Assembly: GCA_945889085.1 (NCBI GenBank)
Contig: CAMDBM010000004.1
Coordinates: 1-64,000 of the forward strand
Reading direction: 5' to 3'
DNA: 64,000 bases
Source: WLJO01 sp945889085
GTDB taxonomy: Bacteria; Actinomycetota; Acidimicrobiia; Acidimicrobiales; Ilumatobacteraceae
The translations under genes and the position numbers were made by a program. Below are positions 26,331 through 35,105 of the stretch, one piece after another; positions within the stretch are counted from its first letter, which is position 1; each line of letters begins with the position of its first letter. Below the pieces are notes generated by a model. It made no database searches and was not told where the DNA came from. It worked only from the letters and a program-made list of their open reading frames with translations.

Positions 26331-27395
26331 TTAGTTCGGCGACGGGGCGAGCGTCGTGGTGGTTGTCGTGCTCGTGGTGGTCGTTGACGAGGTTGTTGTC
26401 GACGAGGTGCTTCGCGGAGTCGTCGTGGGCGGCGGGATCGGGATCGGCTTGTTCTTGGCCTCCACATCCTCGCCGTAGACCCACACCCGCAGGCCACGGC
26501 CCACCCAGTCGAGCGTCCACAGCATGTCCATCGCCGGAATACTCACCCGCACACATCCGTGAGAAGCAGGACGCGCCGGGATTCTCGAGCTGCCGTGGAT
26601 TGCCCTGCCGCCGTTGAAGTATTTGGGACGGTAGATCTTCCCCAGATCACCCTCCCACCACCCGTCTGCGCGCTGACGGCTGATCTTGAACTTGCCGGAG
26701 GGGGTGACCGCCCTGCCCGCCTCGTACTTGCCGTCGACCTTCTGATTGAGCTCGAGGAAGTGCTGCCCGTTGCCGGTGGAGGTGTTGAGGACGAACTGGG
26801 TCACGCCGTCCTTCACGAAGAACAGCACCTGACGGTCCTTGTCCACCTCGACGAGGTTGCCGTTCGTCGTGCGGGCCTGCGCCTTCGCGGTCGCTTCGGT
26901 GAGTGCTCGCGCAGTCGTGAGGTCCACGCGTCCGGTGCGACGGATACCGGTGTACTTCTGGAACGCCATGACTGCCTGGCCTGTTGCGTGGTCGAAGCGG
27001 CCTGATGTCTTCGGAAGCCAGAAGCCAAGATCGAGCAGGCGCTGCTGGACGCGCTTGGTCTCCCTGCCGCTGCGGCCCCCGACGGCACGGATGGCGCGGT
27101 CCAGGACCGGTACCTCGGTGGTGGTGGTAGGCGGCAGGGTGGTCGTTGTGGTGGTCGTTGTCGTGGTGCTGGTCGTTGTCGTTGTGGTGGGCTCGGTGGT
27201 CTTGGCCACGGTGGGCGCAACGGTCTCGGGGGCCTGGGTATCGAGCACCTCGGCGTCGGCCGCCGGTCGTGCATCAGCACCCGATGATTTCGAGAGCCCG
27301 AGACACGACGTTGTTGTCAGCATCAGACCGCCCACGGCGAGTACGAACGGGAACAGTCCTCGCGGGCGCGTCCGAGTGAGCGGTGTCCACAACAT
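26331..27395 (-). CDS. L,D-transpeptidase (YkuD) with peptidoglycan-binding domain and Thr-rich linkers
   Basis: The 354-residue protein starts with a signal sequence ending in TTTSC, a weak lipobox with Cys 31. A Thr-rich linker (about 65-95) leads to a peptidoglycan-binding domain (RETKRVQQRLLDLGFW to about 165) and a YkuD domain with the catalytic motif SHGCVRVS (Cys near 281, His in AIHGSSRIP). It should make 3-3 peptidoglycan cross-links or anchor proteins. Unusually, a second Thr/Ser-rich run forms the last 30 residues. TACCGT at 27405-27410 is nine bases before the ATG, suggesting a leaderless message. Confidence 0.9.
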   Translation of the reverse strand: MLWTPLTRTRPRGLFPFVLAVGGLMLTTTSCLGLSKSSGADARPAADAEVLDTQAPETVAPTVAKTTEPTTTTTTSTTTTTTTTTTLPPTTTTEVPVLDRAIRAVGGRSGRETKRVQQRLLDLGFWLPKTSGRFDHATGQAVMAFQKYTGIRRTGRVDLTTARALTEATAKAQARTTNGNLVEVDKDRQVLFFVKDGVTQFVLNTSTGNGQHFLELNQKVDGKYEAGRAVTPSGKFKISRQRADGWWEGDLGKIYRPKYFNGGRAIHGSSRIPARPASHGCVRVSIPAMDMLWTLDWVGRGLRVWVYGEDVEAKNKPIPIPPPTTTPRSTSSTTTSSTTTTSTTTTTTLAPSPN

Positions 27396-27529
27396 CAGTC
27401 ACGTACGGTAATCGCTCCATCGCTGAAAGTGACGGCAGGGGAGAAGTTTGGAACACCGGTACGTCTGGGTGCCCCGGGGCAGGTCAGCGGCTCTGCCCGA
27501 AGCGGTAGCGAAGGCGAGAGACTGTGTGC

Positions 27530-29071
27530 ATGCGCAACAACATCGGACTCTTCCTGACCAAGCGAGCATTCCGGGACCCAAACCTCGAGGCGATCTTCGA
27601 GCCTGCGTCGGACCGGCGATTCACCTACCACGAGTTCAACGAGCGTTCGAACCGGATCGCCAACGCGTTGCTCGATCTCGGCGTGGGGTTCGGTGAGCGC
27701 GTGGGTGTCCTGCTCATGAACGGCGTCGAGTTCCTCGAGACGTTCTTCGCCTGCGGAAAGATCGGCGCGGTCTGCGTGCCCCTGAACTGGCGACTGGTTC
27801 CCGCCGAACTGGAGTTCATCCTCAACGATTCGGGCACCACCACCGTGGTGTTCGGGGCCGAGTTCGAGGCGGGGGTTACCGACCTCCACAGCCGCTCGAC
27901 ATCGGTGCACCGCTGGATCCGGGTGAGCGGGGCATCAGCGTCGCCCGCGCCCACGTTCTCGCTCGACTACGACGAGCTCGCCTCCGCGGCAGGTACTGCC
28001 GAGCCGCCGACCGCCGGCGCCGACGACGACCTGCTCTTCATCATGTACACCTCCGGTACGACGGGTCTGCCGAAGGGCGTGATGCACTCGCACCGCACGG
28101 TCGCGTGGGGAATCATCACCGTGAACGCAACTGCGGACTTGCGGTACAAGGATCGCTACATCCTTGCGCTGCCGTTCTTCCATGTGGGAGCGCTCAACCC
28201 GGCGCTGTGCATCGTGCACCGCGGTGGCACGGGGATCATCATGCGGGCGTTTGACCCGGTCCAGGCGTGGGAACTGATCGAGGCGGAGCGGGTGACGAGC
28301 ATGCTCGCCGTCCCGGCGATGCTCAACTTCATGCTGCAGGCCGGTCAGGGCGGGCGCTCGATCTCGACGCTCCGCTGGATCATGAGCGGGGCGGCACCCG
28401 TACCCGTGTCGCTCATCCATGAGTACATCGCACTCGGCATCGAGATCCATCAGGTGTACGGACTCACCGAGTCCTGCGGGCCAGCGTGCCTGCTCACGTC
28501 GGACGACGCCGTGGAGCGCGCTGGCAGCACCGGCAAGGCCTTCTTCCATACAGGGATCCGTGTGGTTGACGGCGAGGGTCGCGACTGCGCTCCGGGCGAG
28601 CCCGGGGAGGTGCTGGTGTCCGGTGCGCACATCATGCTCGGCTACTGGAACCAGCCCGTGGCAACTGCCGAGACCGTCCGGGACGGATGGCTGCACACGG
28701 GTGACATCGCCACGATGGACGCAGACGGGTTCGTCACAATCATGGACCGCGTGAAGGACATGCTCATCTCGGGCGGTGAGAACGTGTATCCGGCCGAGAT
28801 TGAGAATGTCATCCTGTCCAACCCGAAAGTCGGTGACGTGGCGGTGCTCGGCATCCCGTCGTCGAAATGGGGCGAGTCGCCGCTCGCCGTCGTGGTCCGC
28901 AGGGACGCGTCGCTGACGCCCGAGGAAGTGATCGCCGGGTGCAAGGGGCGCCTCGCGGCGTTCAAGATGCCCAAGGCCGTCCGGTTCGTCGACGAGATCC
29001 CGCGCAACCCGAGCGGCAAGATCCTCAAGCGGGTGCTGCGCGAGCAGTTCACCGAGATCGCCGTCGACTGA
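27530..29071 (+). CDS. AMP-dependent acyl-CoA synthetase/ligase (FadD-like)
   Basis: This is an ANL-superfamily ligase of 513 residues. Motif A3 is YTSGTTGLPKGVMHSH; A5 is QVYGLTESCG; A7/A8 is DGWLHTGDIATMDADGF then MDRVKDMLISGGENVYPAEIE; and the C-terminal lysine motif A10 is PRNPSGKILKR. It should activate a carboxylic acid as acyl-AMP and transfer it to CoA. The substrate (fatty, aromatic or other acid) cannot be read from sequence. ATG at 27530 is chosen; a GTG two codons earlier is possible. It stands alone, downstream of a 134-base intergenic region containing the palindrome TGCCCCGGGGCA at 27470-27481. Confidence 0.92.
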   Translation: MRNNIGLFLTKRAFRDPNLEAIFEPASDRRFTYHEFNERSNRIANALLDLGVGFGERVGVLLMNGVEFLETFFACGKIGAVCVPLNWRLVPAELEFILNDSGTTTVVFGAEFEAGVTDLHSRSTSVHRWIRVSGASASPAPTFSLDYDELASAAGTAEPPTAGADDDLLFIMYTSGTTGLPKGVMHSHRTVAWGIITVNATADLRYKDRYILALPFFHVGALNPALCIVHRGGTGIIMRAFDPVQAWELIEAERVTSMLAVPAMLNFMLQAGQGGRSISTLRWIMSGAAPVPVSLIHEYIALGIEIHQVYGLTESCGPACLLTSDDAVERAGSTGKAFFHTGIRVVDGEGRDCAPGEPGEVLVSGAHIMLGYWNQPVATAETVRDGWLHTGDIATMDADGFVTIMDRVKDMLISGGENVYPAEIENVILSNPKVGDVAVLGIPSSKWGESPLAVVVRRDASLTPEEVIAGCKGRLAAFKMPKAVRFVDEIPRNPSGKILKRVLREQFTEIAVD

Positions 29072-29164
29072 ACCGTGAGCGTGCGTCCTGGGTCGGTGCG
29101 CCGGTCCAGGACGTTCTTGGCACGCCGAAACCGGGGTGTGACACCCGGTCAGTAGGTTGGTCCC

Positions 29165-32038
29165 ATGAACAGGTGGTCACGTGCGGATGTGCACGCAACG
29201 TGGCACGGCGACGAGATTTGTCTCTGGGCGTGGGCAAACGGCCCGGCGCAGACGGCGCCGCTCAACGCGCTGTATTCCGACGTGTACGCCGGCAGGCCGT
29301 CCGGCCGCGTCGGGTTCGTGACGGTCGACGTACCCGGACGTGGTCCCACGAAGGTGCCGTGCATGCACTGGCCGGTACGCGCTGCGGTGGAGAGCCTCGT
29401 CGGTCGCCCCTGCTCGCCCTCGTGGAGTGCTTCGCTGGCCTGGTTCCATCGCGTCGTTCATCTTGCGGGCCTCCTCGCCGGCACACAGCACGTTGTCCCT
29501 GCGGTCTCGGGCGCGGCTGCCGACGCCGTCTGGACGGTGGTCCGGGACGAGGCAACCGATGCAGCGATCGAGCGTCTTGCCCGTTCGATGCCCCCCGTGG
29601 TCGCAGCGGCCGGGGCCGTGGATGTGGTTGCGCTCGTGGAGGAGTGCGCCGCTGCTGCGGCGCGCGGCGGCCTGCGCCTCTCCCGCTGGAAGCCATCGGG
29701 CGTGGTGCCGCGCGACGCCGTCCAGCGCACGGTGCGGACGGTTTTCAGGCACCTGTCGGACGACCCCAATGTGCCGATGTCCCAGATGGATCCCGTTGGG
29801 GTCGTGGACGACCTCGGGCGGTGGTTCCGTTTCGAACGGGCACGCCTGCTCGGCGAACGGGTGATCCGACCGCGTCTGCGGATGACCCCACCTGTCGATG
29901 CAGACGGCGACTGGCGGTTCGAGCTCGAGCTCGTGGACGCGAACGACTCGCTGCGTTGGTGCACGGCACAGGAACTCGTTGAGGACCTCCCCGGCGCGGC
30001 TGCAGTGGCTGAGGGTGCTCGGGCCCGGCAACTCGTGGACGGTGTGCTGCGAACCGCAGCGACGACGCTGGCAACGCGGGTGCCGCCGTTGGGAAGGCTC
30101 GAGGACGCGCCGGGGGAGGGTGCCTCGCTCGCGCTCGATGAGGTCGGGGTGGTGCTCGGGCTTGCCGAACGGATCCACGAGGCCGGTATCGAGTTGCTCG
30201 GCCCCGAGCAACTGCTGCGATCGTCGGTTCGGCTGACGGCGCGCGCTACACCGTCCCCCGAGGGCGGCGTGCGCGGCGGCCTGAACGCGAAGGCGCTTGT
30301 CGCCTGGGGGGCCTCCATCGAGGACCAGGACGTGGATCCCGAGGAACTGGCCCGCGCCTCGGCGGCCGGGGCTGCACTGGTGCAGGTTGGCGGGCGGTGG
30401 GTCCGCCTCGATCGTCCGCAGGTTCGCCGGGTGCTCGATGCCCTCGACCGCCACCGTCGCCAGCACGAGGAGGTGGATGCAGCGACGTTGATGCGCCTTG
30501 CCGCAGAGCAGGGTGACAACGACGTTGAGTTCGCCGTGGAGAGCGAGGGATGGGCAGCAGACCTCCTCGCGGGCCTTCCCGACGAGCACCTGCAGGAAGT
30601 GGTCGAGTCCGACGAGTTCGTCGGCACCTTGAGGCACTACCAGCGTCGCGGTCTCGCATGGTTGGGCTTCCACGCCAGGCTCGGGCTCGGCGGTGTGCTC
30701 GCCGACGATATGGGTCTCGGCAAGACAGCCACCACCCTGGCTCACCTGCTCGATCGTCCGGGCCCGCACCTGGTTGTGTGCCCGCTCAGCGTCGTGCGCA
30801 ACTGGGAGACGGAGTCCGCACGGTTCACCCCTTCGTTGTCGGTCCGCGTGCACCACGGCGGCGACCGCGTGCAGGGCGACGACGCTGCTGTACTGCTCGG
30901 CTCGTTCGACATCGTGATCACCACGTACGGGCTGCTCTCGCGCTCCACCGAGGTCCTCGAACAGGTTCCCTGGACCACCGTCGTGCTCGACGAGGCCCAG
31001 GCGGTGAAGAACCCTCACACCAAGGCAGCCAGGGCCGTGCGGCGCCTGCCCGCAGCACAGCGGCTGGCGCTCACGGGTACCCCCATGGAGAACCGGCTCA
31101 GCGAACTCTGGTCGATCCTCGACGCGGTGAACCCCGGCCTGCTCGGCTCGCTCTCGCGGTTCCAGGGGGAGTTCGCCACGCCCATCGAGAAGGACCGGTC
31201 GACGGAGGCCGCCGAGCGGCTTCGCCGGCTCACCGCACCGTTCCTGCTGCGGCGAACCAAGGCAGACAAAACACTGCTGCCGGACCTCCCGGACAAGGTC
31301 GAGCAGATCGCGTGGGCAACGCTCACGCGTGAGCAGGCAACGATGTACCAGTCGGTGGTCGACGAACTGCTCAAGAACGCGGAGCAGCAGAGCGGAATGC
31401 GCAGGCGCGGTCTCGTGCTCGCCTCCCTCACGAGGCTCAAGCAGATCTGTAACCACCCTGCGCACGCGTTGGGCGACGGTTCCAGGCTCACCGGACGCTC
31501 GGGCAAGCTTGCACGCTTCGACGAACTCGTCGAGGAACTGATCGACTCGGGGGAGCGTGCGCTCGTGTTCACCCAGTACCGGGAGATGGGCTATCTCCTG
31601 CAGCGCCATCTCGCGGACAAGCCGGGGATCGAGGCCCCCTTCCTGCACGGCGGTGTGGCGCGCCGCCAGCGCGACGCGATGGTGGAGCGGTTCCAGGACG
31701 GCTTCGGTGCGCCGCTGCTCCTCGTGTCGCTGAAGGCCGGCGGCACGGGGCTCAACCTCACTGCAGCCTCAAGAGTCATCCATTACGACCGTTGGTGGAA
31801 CCCCGCAGTGGAGGACCAGGCAACCGATCGGGCGTGGCGGATCGGTCAGGAGCGCACGGTGTTCGTGCACAAGCTCGTGTGCACGGGCACGCTCGAGGAA
31901 CGCATCGGTCAGCTCATCGACGAGAAGCGGGCACTGGCGAGCGCAGTAGTGGGGACCACCGGTGAGGCCTGGCTCTCCGAACTGAGCACGGATCAGCTGC
32001 GTGACCTCGTCATGCTCGACCGGGGGGCGGTCGAGTGA
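29165..32038 (+). CDS. SNF2-family DEAD/DEAH-box helicase
   Basis: This is a 957-residue SNF2 ATPase. The N-terminal 400 residues match the SNF2_N-adjacent DUF3670-like region of bacterial HelZ/RapA-like proteins. The motor follows: Walker A in LADDMGLGKTATTLA (near 514-521), DEAQ box in VVLDEAQAVKN (near 607), motif III LTGTPMENRLSELW, and the helicase C-terminal domain with LKAGGTGLNLTAASRVIHYDRWWNPAVEDQ. It should translocate on double-stranded DNA or remodel protein-DNA complexes. TAGGTT at 29153-29158 is six bases before the ATG. Its stop overlaps the SWIM-protein start by 4 bases, so the two products probably act together. Confidence 0.92.
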   Translation: MNRWSRADVHATWHGDEICLWAWANGPAQTAPLNALYSDVYAGRPSGRVGFVTVDVPGRGPTKVPCMHWPVRAAVESLVGRPCSPSWSASLAWFHRVVHLAGLLAGTQHVVPAVSGAAADAVWTVVRDEATDAAIERLARSMPPVVAAAGAVDVVALVEECAAAAARGGLRLSRWKPSGVVPRDAVQRTVRTVFRHLSDDPNVPMSQMDPVGVVDDLGRWFRFERARLLGERVIRPRLRMTPPVDADGDWRFELELVDANDSLRWCTAQELVEDLPGAAAVAEGARARQLVDGVLRTAATTLATRVPPLGRLEDAPGEGASLALDEVGVVLGLAERIHEAGIELLGPEQLLRSSVRLTARATPSPEGGVRGGLNAKALVAWGASIEDQDVDPEELARASAAGAALVQVGGRWVRLDRPQVRRVLDALDRHRRQHEEVDAATLMRLAAEQGDNDVEFAVESEGWAADLLAGLPDEHLQEVVESDEFVGTLRHYQRRGLAWLGFHARLGLGGVLADDMGLGKTATTLAHLLDRPGPHLVVCPLSVVRNWETESARFTPSLSVRVHHGGDRVQGDDAAVLLGSFDIVITTYGLLSRSTEVLEQVPWTTVVLDEAQAVKNPHTKAARAVRRLPAAQRLALTGTPMENRLSELWSILDAVNPGLLGSLSRFQGEFATPIEKDRSTEAAERLRRLTAPFLLRRTKADKTLLPDLPDKVEQIAWATLTREQATMYQSVVDELLKNAEQQSGMRRRGLVLASLTRLKQICNHPAHALGDGSRLTGRSGKLARFDELVEELIDSGERALVFTQYREMGYLLQRHLADKPGIEAPFLHGGVARRQRDAMVERFQDGFGAPLLLVSLKAGGTGLNLTAASRVIHYDRWWNPAVEDQATDRAWRIGQERTVFVHKLVCTGTLEERIGQLIDEKRALASAVVGTTGEAWLSELSTDQLRDLVMLDRGAVE

Positions 32039-32709
32039 GCGGCAACCAGAAGCCCGGCGCGTTCGTCGCGGCACGGCTGTCGATCCTTGCCGCCGAGTGC
32101 GCGGACTCGGAGCGCTTCGGTCGCGGACGGCGCTACTTCAAAGAGGACGCCGTGCTGTCGGTAGAGATCACCCAGGGCACGGTGTCGGCGAGCGTGCAGG
32201 GCAGCGACCGCGAGCCATACTCGGTCCGGCTCCGGTGGCAGCCCGTCTTCCGGCCCGGCCCGGTCCCCGTCCGCGAGGAACTGTCGATCTCGTGCGCCTG
32301 TCTGGACCTCGCACCGGTGTGCAAGCACGCTGTCGCGGTCCTGTTGAAGGTTGCCGACGACGTGGGACGGGATCCTGCGGTGCTCGATCGCTGGCGCGGC
32401 CCCGATTCGGTGTGGGAACACCTCCCGGTGCGCCCGCTGCTCAGCGTCGTGCCTCCGGCCGCCGACGCCCCCGCGCGGCGCCTGCGGGACGCCGCTGCGG
32501 CCGCTCCCCCGGTCGAACCGAGCCTGTTGGAGCCCTTTTTCGGCTCCCGTGCATCGCTCTGGGCCGGTTGGGAGGATGACGACGACCCGTTCCCGGGCAT
32601 CGTTCCGCTCGCTCCCGAGCCGCGTTCTACGGCAGCCGAACCGCTGGCTGCGGCGGCCGGCGCCCTCCTCGACGAGGCCCTCGCCGTGCTCACCTCGGTT
32701 TTCGGCTGA
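32035..32709 (+). CDS. SWIM zinc-finger protein, partner of the SNF2 helicase
   Basis: This 224-residue protein has a SWIM zinc finger CxCx6CxH (Cys 87, Cys 89, Cys 96, His 98, in ISCACLDLAPVCKHAVAVLL). The rest is of low complexity and acidic toward the C terminus, with no second domain recognised. SWIM domains bind DNA or protein partners; SNF2-SWIM gene pairs are common in actinobacteria and may work in DNA repair or chromosome maintenance. The GTG start overlaps the helicase stop (GTGA), implying coupled expression. Confidence 0.88.
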   Translation: MSGNQKPGAFVAARLSILAAECADSERFGRGRRYFKEDAVLSVEITQGTVSASVQGSDREPYSVRLRWQPVFRPGPVPVREELSISCACLDLAPVCKHAVAVLLKVADDVGRDPAVLDRWRGPDSVWEHLPVRPLLSVVPPAADAPARRLRDAAAAAPPVEPSLLEPFFGSRASLWAGWEDDDDPFPGIVPLAPEPRSTAAEPLAAAAGALLDEALAVLTSVFG

Positions 32710-32730
32710 TGTTCCGGGGTTCGGTGCCGG

Positions 32731-32736
32731 TACCAT
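32731..32736 (+). promoter_or_regulatory. Probable -10 element of rpmE
   Basis: TACCAT at 32731-32736 lies 37 bases before the rpmE ATG. It fits the TAnnnT -10 pattern seen repeatedly in this window, and the intervening sequence contains a GGAGA ribosome-binding site near 32766. This message would therefore have a leader of about 30 bases. No convincing -35 is seen. Confidence 0.4.
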
Positions 32737-32773
32737 TCTCAGTCGCCTTGCTGGCCGGTTGCGCTGGAGATCA

Positions 32774-32995
32774 ATGAACATGAAGACCGACGGACACCCC
32801 AAATACACCGAGATGGTTGCGCGTTGCTCCTGCGGCAACAACATCGTCACTCGATCCACCCGTGGCGGCGACCTGAGCCTCGACCTCTGCAACGAGTGCC
32901 ACCCGTACTTCACGGGCAAGCAGAAGCTCGTTGACACCGGTGGTCGCGTCGAGCGCTTCAACAAGCGCTACGGCTCGCGTACCAAGAAGGACTGA
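32774..32995 (+). CDS. rpmE: 50S ribosomal protein L31 (zinc-binding form)
   Basis: This is L31 of 73 residues (71 if the second ATG at 32780 is used). The zinc-binding cysteines are present (Cys 18, 20, 39 and 42; CSCG and CNECHPYFTG), marking the C+ form. The ending VDTGGRVERFNKRYG is typical. A GGAGA Shine-Dalgarno precedes the start. The stop overlaps the start of the next gene (TGATG). L31 next to prfA is a known actinobacterial arrangement. Confidence 0.97.
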   Translation: MNMKTDGHPKYTEMVARCSCGNNIVTRSTRGGDLSLDLCNECHPYFTGKQKLVDTGGRVERFNKRYGSRTKKD

Positions 32996-33990
32996 TGACC
33001 GGCGCCGATCCGGCGCGGCGCAGCCAACTCCTCGGTCTGAAACTGGCTGCGCTCGTTCGAGAGCACCTCGGCTCCGACGCTCCCATGCAGCCCGGCACCT
33101 GGCCGGGCGGGGCCGCACTCGTGAGCGGCGATGCTTCGTGGGTCCTCGTCGAGGAAAACCCTCAACGGGCGCTCGGTCGGGCACTTGCCTGGGCACGTCA
33201 GCACGGTTCGGTTGCGCTGAACGTGATTGCCGAGCAGTCCGGTGGGCTGCTGGCACGACGGGCAACACACTTCACGGTCCCGCCGATGGTTTGGAGTGTC
33301 GATGGCCGTCGCCTCGAGGTCGCCCTCGCGGAGTCGTTCCCCCGAGCGGCGTACGTGGACCCGGGCCTCGTCCACCTCGCCGAACTGATCGAACATGGCG
33401 GTGCCGACGTAGTGGTTGAGCACGGTGTGCTCACCGGCGAGGTGCAGGGTCTCGAGGTCTGTCGGGCAGTTCGTGACGCCTACACCGATGAGTGCCGACT
33501 CGAGGTCGGCGTTGGCAAGCACGACCGGGAGGCGTTCCTGCTCATGCACGGTGGGGTGCCGACGGTCGACGCCCTCCGGAAGGTGGTGAGCACGGTTGCC
33601 AGCCACCGGGCTCCGGGCGCAGAACTGCACCCGCTCAATCGTCTCGGCGCGGAGCGAGCGATCCGTTCCCGGCTCCTTCGCGAGCCAGCACTCGTCGGCG
33701 CCCGTTCGCTCGACGTTGCGAACCCGCCCGTCGCCCGCGCGAACCTCAAGGATGCGGTGCCGTGCGTTGCGCTCGGCGAGGACCCCGACGGCGAACCGGT
33801 GGTGGTCGTCTGCTCGACCGGTATCGACCTCGACGTGGTTCCGTGGGCAGCCGACGCCCGTGCGGCACTCACGGGCCAGGCGGCACGTTTGGTGATCGTT
33901 GTTCCCGAGCGTGACGCTTCGTCGATCACGATCGCGCTTGCCGCAGCGCTTCGCCACCCGGCAACCGTCGTCGGTCTGCCGGCCCACTAG
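32995..33990 (+). CDS. Conserved hypothetical protein between rpmE and prfA
   Basis: I do not recognise this 331-residue soluble protein. It has no signal peptide or membrane helix. The N-terminal third looks like an alpha/beta fold (ASWVLVEENPQRALGRALAWAR). A central stretch contains LEVGVGKHDREAFLLMHGG with clustered charged residues that could be a catalytic or nucleic-acid-binding site, and the C terminus has a Rossmann-like beta-alpha ending (RLVIVVPERDASSITIALAAALRH). The start ATG overlaps the rpmE stop, so it is translationally coupled to a ribosomal protein gene. This suggests a translation-related or housekeeping job, but that is inference. Confidence 0.7.
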   Translation: MTGADPARRSQLLGLKLAALVREHLGSDAPMQPGTWPGGAALVSGDASWVLVEENPQRALGRALAWARQHGSVALNVIAEQSGGLLARRATHFTVPPMVWSVDGRRLEVALAESFPRAAYVDPGLVHLAELIEHGGADVVVEHGVLTGEVQGLEVCRAVRDAYTDECRLEVGVGKHDREAFLLMHGGVPTVDALRKVVSTVASHRAPGAELHPLNRLGAERAIRSRLLREPALVGARSLDVANPPVARANLKDAVPCVALGEDPDGEPVVVVCSTGIDLDVVPWAADARAALTGQAARLVIVVPERDASSITIALAAALRHPATVVGLPAH

Positions 33991-34034
33991 CGCCACCTCT
34001 CGGGGCAGGCCGCAGCGGCCGTAGCCTGCAGAAC

Positions 34035-35102
34035 GTGATCGATCGTCTCGCTGGCCTGGAGTCCGAGTTCTCAGGGCTGGAGCAGCAACTAGCGGACCCC
34101 TCGGTCCTCAGCGATCAGCATCGCCTCCGCGATGTCTCCCGTCGTTACAAGGAGATCACGCCGATCGTTGCGTGCTACCGCCGCTACCGGATGCGGGCCG
34201 ACGATGCCACTGCCGCCAAGGAACTGATGGCCGAGACATCGGGCGACGAGCGGGATCAGTTGCGCGAGGAACTGACCGCGGCCGAGGCGGATCTCGAGGC
34301 GCTCGAGGCCGAGCTGAAACTGCTCCTGCTGCCGCGCGACCCCAACGACGGCAAGAACCTGATCATGGAAGTGCGTGGCGCCGAGGGTGGCGAGGAGGCG
34401 AACCTGTTCGCCCGCGACCTGTTCGACATGTATCAGGCCTATGCCGCGCGCAAGGGATGGGCCGTGGAGGTGCTCGGCACCTACCTGTCGGACCTCGGGG
34501 GGATCAACCAGGTCACGTTCGTGCTGAAGGGCGACGATGCGTGGGCCCACCTCAAGTTCGAGGGTGGCCCGCACCGCGTGCAGCGCGTGCCCGTCACCGA
34601 GAGCCAGGGGCGTATTCACACCTCCGCAGCGACCGTGAGTGTGCTGCCCGAGGCGGAGGAGCTCGATGTCGATATCGACCCGAACGACCTGCAGATCGAC
34701 GTGTACCGGGCCTCGGGCCCCGGCGGGCAGGGCGTCAACACCACCGACTCCGCCGTGCGCATCACACACAGGCCCACGGGGATCGTCGTTGCCATGCAGG
34801 ACGAGCGCAGCCAGTTGCAGAACCGGGCGCGCGCCATGCAGGTGCTGCGTTCCCGGTTGCTCAAGGTGCGTCAGGAGGAGCAGGCCGCACTGGTCGGCGA
34901 CGCCCGACGCGCTCAGGTCCAGGGTGGCAACCGCAGCGAGAAGATCCGGACCTACAACTTCAAGGAGAACCGGCTCACCGATCACCGCATCGGGTACACC
35001 GTGTACCGCCTGCAGGACGTGCTCGCCGGTGACCTCGATGAACTGGTGGATGCACTCCAGACCGATGAGCGCACCCGTCTGCTCGCGGGTGACGAGGACT
35101 GA
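34035..35102 (+). CDS. prfA: Peptide chain release factor 1
   Basis: RF1 has 355 residues and terminates translation at UAA and UAG. The stop-codon recognition tripeptide reads PVT (186-188) in the RVQRVPVTESQGRIHTSA segment, where E. coli RF1 has PAT; the peptidyl-hydrolase GGQ is at 230-232 (SGPGGQGVN). Its methylase prmC follows 3 bases later. GTG at 34035 has a TAGCCT -10 element at 34022-34027, seven bases upstream, so it is probably leaderless and transcribed from its own promoter. An intact RF1 bears on the two internal UAA codons in the collagen-like gene. Confidence 0.97.
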   Translation: MIDRLAGLESEFSGLEQQLADPSVLSDQHRLRDVSRRYKEITPIVACYRRYRMRADDATAAKELMAETSGDERDQLREELTAAEADLEALEAELKLLLLPRDPNDGKNLIMEVRGAEGGEEANLFARDLFDMYQAYAARKGWAVEVLGTYLSDLGGINQVTFVLKGDDAWAHLKFEGGPHRVQRVPVTESQGRIHTSAATVSVLPEAEELDVDIDPNDLQIDVYRASGPGGQGVNTTDSAVRITHRPTGIVVAMQDERSQLQNRARAMQVLRSRLLKVRQEEQAALVGDARRAQVQGGNRSEKIRTYNFKENRLTDHRIGYTVYRLQDVLAGDLDELVDALQTDERTRLLAGDED

Positions 35103-35105
35103 GCA

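Noticed and set aside
27470..27481. Perfect palindrome TGCCCCGGGGCA upstream of the acyl-CoA synthetase
   Set aside because: Short GC palindromes are frequent in GC-rich DNA; no second copy or factor is known.
29177..31648. 823-codon open frame on the minus strand
   Set aside because: It lies antisense to the SNF2 helicase, whose motifs are intact; the antisense product is unlike any protein I know.
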